Below, piece after piece: positions 58,147-64,000 of a DNA stretch of 64,000 nt. The notes beneath the pieces are model-generated. The model saw nothing but the letters and a program-made list of their open reading frames with translations. It ran no database searches and had not been told where the DNA came from. Within the stretch, counting starts at the first letter, position 1; each line of letters begins with the position of its first letter. Source of the stretch: Pseudoalteromonas viridis. Its GTDB lineage: Bacteria; Pseudomonadota; Gammaproteobacteria; Enterobacterales; Alteromonadaceae. The DNA is taken from the NCBI RefSeq assembly GCF_017742995.1, contig NZ_CP072425.1, positions 4,163,001 through 4,227,000 on the forward strand. Reading direction: 5' to 3'. The translations under genes and the position numbers were made by a program.

Positions 58147-60018
58147 ATGCTCAATCACAGGCCGACGATCCGCGACCACAGCGCAGAAGCAAACTTGTTT
58201 GCGCGTCGCGCCTTTATTGGCTTTGTCTTCGTGGTGACCCTGATAGGCATTTTGTTGCACAATGTCTACAAGTTACAAGTCACTGAGCACGAGACCTATC
58301 AGACCCGCTCTAACGATAACCGCATTAAAGTCATTCCGGTCGCCCCTAACCGCGGGTTAATCTATGACCGCAATGGCATTATCCTGGCCGAAAACCGCCC
58401 GGTTTATAATCTGGAAGTGATCCCTGAGGACGTAGATGACCTGGAAACCGCACTGACCCAGGTGCGCACCCTTATCGACATCAGCGACCAGCAGGTCGAA
58501 GAGTTTCGCAAAGACATTCGTCATAATCGCCGCTTTAAAAGTCAGATCCTCAAAGGCCGGTTGAACGAACAAGAGGTGGCCATCTTTTCGGTCAACCAGC
58601 ATAAATTTCCCGGCTTCAGTATTGAGGCGCGGCTGGCTCGTTACTACCCCTACGGCGATACCCTTACCCATGCGCTGGGGTATGTTGCCAAGCTGAATAA
58701 AAAGGAACTGGCCGAGCTGGAATCAGAAGGTAATGCCAGCAACTATCGCGCAACCCGGGATATCGGCAAACTGGGCATTGAAAAATTTTACGAATCCCGC
58801 CTGCACGGCGTGGTAGGCTCACAACGCGTTGAGGTCAACAACCGTGGCCGGATCATTCGCACTTTGGGCGTTGAGCCACCGCAGCCCGGTGAAGATCTGG
58901 TCCTGACCATGGACATCGGCCTGCAACAGATCGCCCAAAAAGCGCTTGAAGGCGTGCGCGGGGCCATTGTGGTGCTCGACCCCAAAGACGGCGGCGTGCT
59001 GGCCATGTACTCCAACCCAAGCTATGACCCTAACCTGTTTGTCCACGGGATCAGCAGCAAGGACTATCGTGAATTACTCAACCCCGACAGGCCGCTGATC
59101 AACCGCGTCACCCAGGGCCGCTATGCGCCGGCATCTACGGTTAAGCCCCATCTGGCTATCCTGGCGCTGGAAGAGGAGCTGGTCACAGAGCAAACCAAAC
59201 TTTGGGATCCGGGTTTTTTTCAGATCCCCAACGTCGATCACCGCTGGCGTGACTGGAAGCGCTGGGGACATGGCCATGTGGATGTATACAAAGCCATTGA
59301 AGAGTCCTGCGACACCTATTTTTACCATACCGCTTATCAGCTTGGCATTACCAAGATCAGTAACTTTATGAGCCAGTTTGGTTTTGGTGACCTCTCAGGC
59401 ATCGATATCCATGAAGAAACCAGTGCCATCATGCCCACCACAGACTGGAAGCGCCAGCGCTTCAGAGAAAACTGGTGGCCCGGCGACACCATTTCCGTCG
59501 GCATTGGACAGGGTTACTGGACTGCCACCCCTATTCAGATTGCCAATGCGGTGTCTATTTTGGTTAACAAAGGCGCGCACCGGCCACCACATCTGGCTCA
59601 GGTTGCTCGCCATGACAATGAAGTCACGCAAATGTATACCGATGAAAAGCCGCCCGTAGTATTGAAAAACCCGGATCACTGGCGCATAGCCCTGGAGGCC
59701 ATGCACAACACGGTATATAAAACCACTGGCACGGCCCACAAAGCATTCAAAGGGGCAACTTATGATCCAGCCGGTAAAACCGGTACCGCACAAATCGTCA
59801 GTATTGCCCAGGGCGAAGAGTACGACGCTGAAAAATTGCAGGAGCGGCACCGAGATAACGCCATTTACACCGGGTTCGCACCGTATAACGACCCGCGTAT
59901 TGTGGTTGCCATTGTGGTTGAAAACCAGGGCGGTGGCTCGGCTATCGCTGCGCCCATCGCACGGCGCCTGATGGACTATTATTTTGCCACTTACCCCAGT
60001 GACACGGAGGGACAATGA
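58147..60018 (+). CDS. mrdA: Penicillin-binding protein 2 (MrdA)
   Basis: A 623-residue peptidoglycan transpeptidase of the elongasome that fixes rod shape with RodA. One membrane helix (about 24-44), then the pedestal domain with RGLIYDRNG, and the transpeptidase domain. Active-site motifs: STVK at 330-333 (S330 nucleophile), the SxN-type motif SCD (EESCDTYFY) and KTGTAQ. Length agrees with E. coli PBP2 (633). The stop overlaps the rodA start by 4 bp. Confidence 0.95.
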   Translation: MLNHRPTIRDHSAEANLFARRAFIGFVFVVTLIGILLHNVYKLQVTEHETYQTRSNDNRIKVIPVAPNRGLIYDRNGIILAENRPVYNLEVIPEDVDDLETALTQVRTLIDISDQQVEEFRKDIRHNRRFKSQILKGRLNEQEVAIFSVNQHKFPGFSIEARLARYYPYGDTLTHALGYVAKLNKKELAELESEGNASNYRATRDIGKLGIEKFYESRLHGVVGSQRVEVNNRGRIIRTLGVEPPQPGEDLVLTMDIGLQQIAQKALEGVRGAIVVLDPKDGGVLAMYSNPSYDPNLFVHGISSKDYRELLNPDRPLINRVTQGRYAPASTVKPHLAILALEEELVTEQTKLWDPGFFQIPNVDHRWRDWKRWGHGHVDVYKAIEESCDTYFYHTAYQLGITKISNFMSQFGFGDLSGIDIHEETSAIMPTTDWKRQRFRENWWPGDTISVGIGQGYWTATPIQIANAVSILVNKGAHRPPHLAQVARHDNEVTQMYTDEKPPVVLKNPDHWRIALEAMHNTVYKTTGTAHKAFKGATYDPAGKTGTAQIVSIAQGEEYDAEKLQERHRDNAIYTGFAPYNDPRIVVAIVVENQGGGSAIAAPIARRLMDYYFATYPSDTEGQ

Positions 60019-61121
60019 GTCCGTTGAATCAACAGCGTACCATCTGGCAACGACTGCACATCGACCTGCCACTGCTGCTTGCCATGCTGGCGATGATGGT
60101 TGGCAGTATCACCATAGTCTACAGTGCCAGTGGTCAGGATATGGACATGGTGGTGCGCCACAGCAAGCGTATGTTTGCCGCCTTTGCGGCCATGCTGTTG
60201 GTGGCCCAACTGTCTCCCAATACCTTAAAAAGGCTGGTGTTTCCCATGTACACCGTTGGCCTGCTGATGCTGATTGCCGTCCTGTTTGTCGGGGTCAGCA
60301 GTAAAGGCGCGCAGCGCTGGCTGGATCTGGGTATTACCCGTTTTCAGCCATCCGAAATCATGAAAGTCGCCGTGCCCATGATGGTTGCCTGGTACATTGG
60401 TCGACACCATATGCCGCCGCGCTTTATCCACATTATCGTTGGCTTTGCGATTGTGCTGGTGCCAACTTTGCTCATTAAGGAGCAACCCGACCTGGGCACC
60501 TCTATCCTTATCGCCAGCTCAGGGATATTTGTGCTGTTTCTCGGCGGGTTGAGCTGGAAACTGATAGGCTCCGGCATGCTGCTCGCCGTGCCCGGTGGCT
60601 TTGCGCTGTGGCACTTTGGTATGCACGCCTATCAAAAACAACGGGTCCTGACCTTTTTAGACCCGGAGAGCGACCCGCTTGGCTCTGGCTATCACATCAT
60701 ACAATCGAAAATCGCCATCGGCTCTGGTGGCATTGAGGGTAAGGGCTGGCTGCAGGGCACCCAGTCGCAACTGGAGTTTTTGCCCGAGCGTCATACTGAC
60801 TTCATTTTTTCCGTGTTAAGTGAAGAATTCGGGCTCACCGGTGTGGTGATTTTACTGAGCCTGTATTTGTTTATCATTGGCCGCGGACTGTACGTTGCCG
60901 TAAACGCGCAGGATGCCTTCAGTAAACTGCTGGCTGGCGCACTGACACTGACCTTTTTCGTATATATTTTTGTTAATATCGGCATGGTCTCGGGCCTACT
61001 CCCTGTCGTTGGGGTGCCACTGCCGCTGATCAGTTATGGCGGCACCTCCATGGTGACCCTGATGGCCGGGTTTGGCATTATTATGTCGATAGCCACAGAT
61101 AAGAGGATGTTATTGAAGTGA
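60015..61121 (+). CDS. rodA: Peptidoglycan glycosyltransferase RodA (MrdB)
   Basis: A 368-residue SEDS-family polymerase that makes glycan strands with PBP2. It has about ten membrane helices. Family signatures are GSGGIEGKGWLQGTQSQLEFLPERHTDFIF, where the conserved Asp near GI-EGKGW lies in the large periplasmic loop, and the final PLPLISYGGTSMVTLMAGFGI. It overlaps mrdA by 4 bp and rlpA by 4 bp, so translation of the three is coupled. Confidence 0.95.
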   Translation: MSPLNQQRTIWQRLHIDLPLLLAMLAMMVGSITIVYSASGQDMDMVVRHSKRMFAAFAAMLLVAQLSPNTLKRLVFPMYTVGLLMLIAVLFVGVSSKGAQRWLDLGITRFQPSEIMKVAVPMMVAWYIGRHHMPPRFIHIIVGFAIVLVPTLLIKEQPDLGTSILIASSGIFVLFLGGLSWKLIGSGMLLAVPGGFALWHFGMHAYQKQRVLTFLDPESDPLGSGYHIIQSKIAIGSGGIEGKGWLQGTQSQLEFLPERHTDFIFSVLSEEFGLTGVVILLSLYLFIIGRGLYVAVNAQDAFSKLLAGALTLTFFVYIFVNIGMVSGLLPVVGVPLPLISYGGTSMVTLMAGFGIIMSIATDKRMLLK

Positions 61122-61882
61122 TTAAGAGGACGTTTAAACAAGCTGCACTACTGGGCTTTGTTGTAGTATTAAGCGCCTGTAGCAGTCGCTATCATGTGAA
61201 GCAGGACAAAGCCCCGTTGCGCGCGCCCACTGAGCTGGAGATGCAGGACGCACTGGTGACCAGTGAAGCCAAAAGTGTTAGCGCAGGTCGCCCCTATGAG
61301 GTACTAGGCAAGCGGTATACGCCCATGTCAGATGAAAAAGGGTATCAGGCACAAGGGACCGCGTCCTGGTATGGACATAAATTCCATGGCTACTACACCT
61401 CTAATGGCGAGGTGTTCAACATGTTTGATATGACCGCCGCACACAAAACACTGCCATTACCGAGCTTTGTGCGGGTTACCAATGTCGAAAATGGCAAAAG
61501 CGCCATTGTCAGGGTCAATGACCGAGGACCCTTTCACGATGACCGCCTGATTGACCTGTCCTATGCCGCCGCCTATAAACTGGGCTTTCATCGCCAGGGT
61601 ACAGCACAGGTTAAGATAGAAGCCCTTACCATAGCGCGCGATACGCCCAGGCTAACCTATGTGCAGGTTGCCGCCGCCAGTAACATTGAAAATGTACAGG
61701 CGCTGGCCAGCACCTTGTCGCAGCAATTTCAGCTTGGCACACCCATTGCCTTTGAGGACAATTTATACAAGCTAAGACTTGGCCCGATCACCGACGATAA
61801 TACCGCGCAAAAGCTCTTAGAAACCTTGCGCCAGGGTGAATTTAATCGCGCCTTCTTGCTTTACACAGAACATGAACTTTAA
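61118..61882 (+). CDS. rlpA: Septal ring lytic transglycosylase RlpA family lipoprotein
   Basis: A 254-residue lipoprotein (lipobox LSAC, Cys21). The double-psi beta-barrel domain (about 80-165) contains GTASWYGHKFHG, TSNGEVFNMFDMTAAHKTLP and VRVNDRGPFHDDRLIDLSYAAA. A SPOR domain (about 185-254) should bind glycan denuded of peptides at the septum. RlpA of P. aeruginosa is a lytic transglycosylase, while the E. coli protein lacks activity. It starts at GTG 61118 (GTGA overlap with rodA). Confidence 0.92.
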   Translation: MIKRTFKQAALLGFVVVLSACSSRYHVKQDKAPLRAPTELEMQDALVTSEAKSVSAGRPYEVLGKRYTPMSDEKGYQAQGTASWYGHKFHGYYTSNGEVFNMFDMTAAHKTLPLPSFVRVTNVENGKSAIVRVNDRGPFHDDRLIDLSYAAAYKLGFHRQGTAQVKIEALTIARDTPRLTYVQVAAASNIENVQALASTLSQQFQLGTPIAFEDNLYKLRLGPITDDNTAQKLLETLRQGEFNRAFLLYTEHEL

Positions 61883-61936
61883 AATATTCAGTAATGACAT
61901 TTAAACATGCCGATCAACAACCAAAAAGCGAGCATA

Positions 61937-63100
61937 ATGACAGTTTTCAAACCTAAATTTATTAAACACTTAGTGGGCGCCGTGTGTTCGTTCACCCTGT
62001 TTTCGGCCAGTGCGCAGATCTTGCCTTCACCACCTCAAATTGGTGCCAAGGGCTATTTCCTGGTGGATTTTACAACCGGTAAAGTCATTGCCGAGGGCAA
62101 CCCAGACACTAAGCTGGCCCCGGCGAGCTTAACCAAAATGATGACCAGTTATGTGATTGGTACCGAGCTGCTGGCTGGGAACATTTCTAACGACGACATG
62201 GTCACCATCAGTGAAAAGGCCTGGGCGAAGAACTTCCCGGAATCTTCCAAAATGTTTATCGAAGTGGGTAAGCAGGTCAGTGTTAAAGACCTCAACTACG
62301 GTGTGATTATCCAGTCGGGTAACGACGCCTGTGTCGCCATGGCAGAGCATATCGCAGGCAGTGAAAGCGCCTTTACCGATCTGATGAATGCCCATGCTGA
62401 GAAACTGGGCATGAGCAACTCGCACTTTGCTAACAGCCACGGTCTGGACAGCACCGAGCAGTACACCACACCAAGAGATATGGCGACCCTGGGTGCAGCG
62501 CTTATTCGTGATGTACCGGACGAGTATGCCATCTACAAAGAGAAGTCGTTCACCTTTAATGGCATTAAGCAGTACAACCGTAACTCCCTGCTGTGGGATG
62601 CCAGCCTGGACGTCGATGGCATTAAAACCGGTCACACCTCAGAAGCCGGCTACAGCCTGGTAACTTCAGCCACCAAAGGCGACATGCGTCTGATAGCCGT
62701 GGTCATGGGCACAGCCAGTGAACGTGCTCGTAAAGTAGAGAGTAAAAAGCTCCTGAACTATGGCTTTCGCTTCTTCGAAACCATTACCCCTTATAAAGCG
62801 GGCGACAGCTTTGCCGATCAACGGATATGGATGGGTAATAAAGAGACCGTATCACTGGGTATTGCCGAGGATACACCGATCACCATTCCACGTGGTCAGC
62901 GTAAAAACCTGAAGGCCCACTTCGAGCTGGATAAAACCCTCGAAGCACCACTGGCGAAAGGCAGCAAGGTTGGTACTTTATTCTTGCAACTGGAAGGCGA
63001 AGACATTGCCCAGTACCCGCTGGTCACGCTGGAAGAAATAGAGGAAGGCAGTTTCTTCAGCAAGATTTACGACTACTTACGTTTACAGATCATGCAATAA
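61937..63100 (+). CDS. dacA: D-alanyl-D-alanine carboxypeptidase DacA (PBP5/6 family)
   Basis: A serine DD-carboxypeptidase that removes the terminal D-Ala of the peptidoglycan stem peptide. With ATG at 61937 (388 residues) the signal peptide is normal (about 1-25, ends SASA). A longer start at 61907 adds ten residues. Active-site motifs: SLTK at 64-67 (S64), SGN in VIIQSGNDACVAMAEH, and KTG in DGIKTGHTSEAGYS. The C-terminus ends with an amphipathic helix (SKIYDYLRLQIMQ) that attaches to the inner membrane. Followed by a strong terminator. Confidence 0.95.
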   Translation: MTVFKPKFIKHLVGAVCSFTLFSASAQILPSPPQIGAKGYFLVDFTTGKVIAEGNPDTKLAPASLTKMMTSYVIGTELLAGNISNDDMVTISEKAWAKNFPESSKMFIEVGKQVSVKDLNYGVIIQSGNDACVAMAEHIAGSESAFTDLMNAHAEKLGMSNSHFANSHGLDSTEQYTTPRDMATLGAALIRDVPDEYAIYKEKSFTFNGIKQYNRNSLLWDASLDVDGIKTGHTSEAGYSLVTSATKGDMRLIAVVMGTASERARKVESKKLLNYGFRFFETITPYKAGDSFADQRIWMGNKETVSLGIAEDTPITIPRGQRKNLKAHFELDKTLEAPLAKGSKVGTLFLQLEGEDIAQYPLVTLEEIEEGSFFSKIYDYLRLQIMQ

Positions 63101-63129
63101 CCCCGGTTTTAGTGGGTTTATAAACCAGT

Positions 63130-63157
63130 ACGCCTCCCACCGGAGGCGTTTTTTTTT
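63130..63157 (+). terminator. Rho-independent terminator of the dacA transcript
   Basis: Perfect 8-bp stem ACGCCTCC / GGAGGCGT (63130-63137, 63142-63149) with a 4-nt loop and a long T run. It lies 30 bp after the dacA stop and separates it from ybeD-lipB. Confidence 0.93.
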
Positions 63158-63240
63158 GCCGCAAAAATGCTAGAATGCCCGCCAAGATATGTAGCGTGCC
63201 AGGGTCTGTTCAGGCCCAGCCAAGTAGTGAGGATACCGTT

Positions 63241-63519
63241 GTGGTAACACCTGTAAAAAATACTAAGTTTGACGAGTACTTAGAGTTCCCTTGCCCGTTT
63301 ACCTTCAAGATTATGGGTCTGGCGAACGTCAACCTGACCGATCAGGTTGTCGCAAAGATGCAAACTTTGGCACCCGGTGACTATGCACCAAAAACCAAGC
63401 CAAGCAGCAAAGGCAACTATGAATCCGTCACCCTGGTTGCCACTGTGACGTCAAAAGAGCACATTGAGCAGATCTACACTGAGATAGGTTCACTGCCAGA
63501 CGTTCGATACGTGCTATAA
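63241..63519 (+). CDS. ybeD: YbeD family protein (DUF493)
   Basis: A 92-residue protein of the YbeD fold, similar in size to E. coli YbeD (87). [20 protein letters not shown], the [25 protein letters not shown] core and the final LPDVRYVL are conserved. It is thought to regulate lipoate metabolism, but its mechanism is unproven. I set the start at GTG 63241, because GAGG lies 8 bases upstream; the longer reading from 63175 adds unconserved residues. The lipB start follows after 14 bp. Confidence 0.9.
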   Translation: MVTPVKNTKFDEYLEFPCPFTFKIMGLANVNLTDQVVAKMQTLAPGDYAPKTKPSSKGNYESVTLVATVTSKEHIEQIYTEIGSLPDVRYVL

Positions 63520-63533
63520 GGCGCAAACCAGAT

Positions 63534-64000
63534 ATGAGCAACCGCAGTATCATAGTTCGTCAGCTGGGCCGCCAGGCGTATGAACCAATCTGGCAAAAAA
63601 TGCAGTCCTTTACCGACACCCGTGATGACAACAGCCCGGATGAGATCTGGCTGGTAGAACACGAGCCGGTCTTTACTCAGGGCCAGGCCGGTAAAGCCGA
63701 ACACCTGTTGGCCCCCGGTGATATTCCGGTCGTCAAGGTCGATAGGGGTGGCCAGGTCACCTACCATGGCCCAGGCCAGCAGATGATGTATGTGCTGTTT
63801 AATCTGCGTCGGCTAAAGATTGGGGTCCGCGAGCTGGTTACCTGGCTTGAAGAAACCATCATCGACATGCTTAAAGATCATGGCATTGAAGCCTATGCCA
63901 AACCGGATGCGCCTGGCGTTTATGTCAGTGATGCCAAAATCGCCTCTTTGGGGCTGCGGGTCCGTCGGGGTTGCTCGTTTCATGGTCTGGCGCTGAACGT
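63534..64000 (+). CDS. lipB: Octanoyltransferase LipB (5' part; truncated by the window edge)
   Basis: The first 155 codons of an octanoyl-ACP:protein transferase that starts lipoylation of dehydrogenase subunits. Start ATG at 63534, modest ribosome site. The conserved motifs [33 protein letters not shown], the [20 protein letters not shown] segment with the catalytic Lys, and SFHGLALN are present. The reported catalytic Cys lies beyond the window end. Adjacent to ybeD as in E. coli. Confidence 0.95.
   Translation, partial: MSNRSIIVRQLGRQAYEPIWQKMQSFTDTRDDNSPDEIWLVEHEPVFTQGQAGKAEHLLAPGDIPVVKVDRGGQVTYHGPGQQMMYVLFNLRRLKIGVRELVTWLEETIIDMLKDHGIEAYAKPDAPGVYVSDAKIASLGLRVRRGCSFHGLALN

Noticed and set aside
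59395..60072. 225-codon ORF on the minus strand across the mrdA/rodA junction
   Set aside because: It lies wholly opposite two well-conserved genes, with no ribosome site and unlikely composition.

Overview
The window is a chromosomal segment of a marine gammaproteobacterium, most likely Pseudoalteromonas or a close relative in the Alteromonadales. I infer this from the conserved gene orders (lptD-surA-pdxA-rsmA-apaG-apaH; amgK-murU-djlA next to lptD; ybeL | leuS-lptE-holA-nadD-rsfS-rlmH-mrdA-rodA-rlpA-dacA-ybeD-lipB; ygiF | ygiM) together with a large TonB-dependent receptor, an NhaD sodium/proton antiporter and a DUF368 transporter. No rRNA, tRNA, CRISPR array or complete insertion sequence was recognised.

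Layout. 1-4754: edge of a periplasmic ATP-dependent DNA ligase, a HAD phosphatase with a small partner, a TonB-dependent receptor and sixA, all on the minus strand. 4967-14611: an M16 metalloprotease, a PAS-GGDEF-EAL c-di-GMP enzyme, a YjbR-like protein, a lipoprotein with a collagen-like stalk and phosphofructokinase on the plus strand. A 0.8-kb gene-free gap at 10352-11137 holds an orphan LacI-type operator. 14591-20780: nhaD, DUF368, a DUF3530 protein (plus strand) and the cell-wall recycling genes amgK-murU with djlA. 20878-27440: the lptD to apaH run, linking outer-membrane assembly, vitamin B6, rRNA methylation and Ap4A removal. 27554-33995: a chemoreceptor, a GNAT/C39-peptidase fusion paired with a RimK-like ATP-grasp ligase, and two tandem paralogous lipoproteins.

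34000-40840 is an AT-rich accessory island between the tandem lipoproteins and tkt. It is bracketed by a perfect 42-bp direct repeat that contains the tkt terminator. Inside are two blocks of an 82-84-bp intergenic repeat, a broken IS66 transposase tail, two hypothetical genes and two secreted-protein genes. Both secreted-protein genes have their signal peptide out of frame with the rest of the protein; in one, the shift lies in a run of seven T.

40853-64000 returns to core genome: tkt and metK (divergent, with a MetJ-type box), an HDOD protein, a START-domain protein with the ygiF triphosphatase, ygiM, an FKBP isomerase, the Lon-like protease ycbZ, and the long leuS to lipB run for tRNA charging, LPS transport, DNA replication, NAD synthesis, ribosome silencing, cell elongation and lipoylation. 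Two inverted copies of a MITE-like element (45321-45493 and 48644-48805) flank the START-ygiF-ygiM block.
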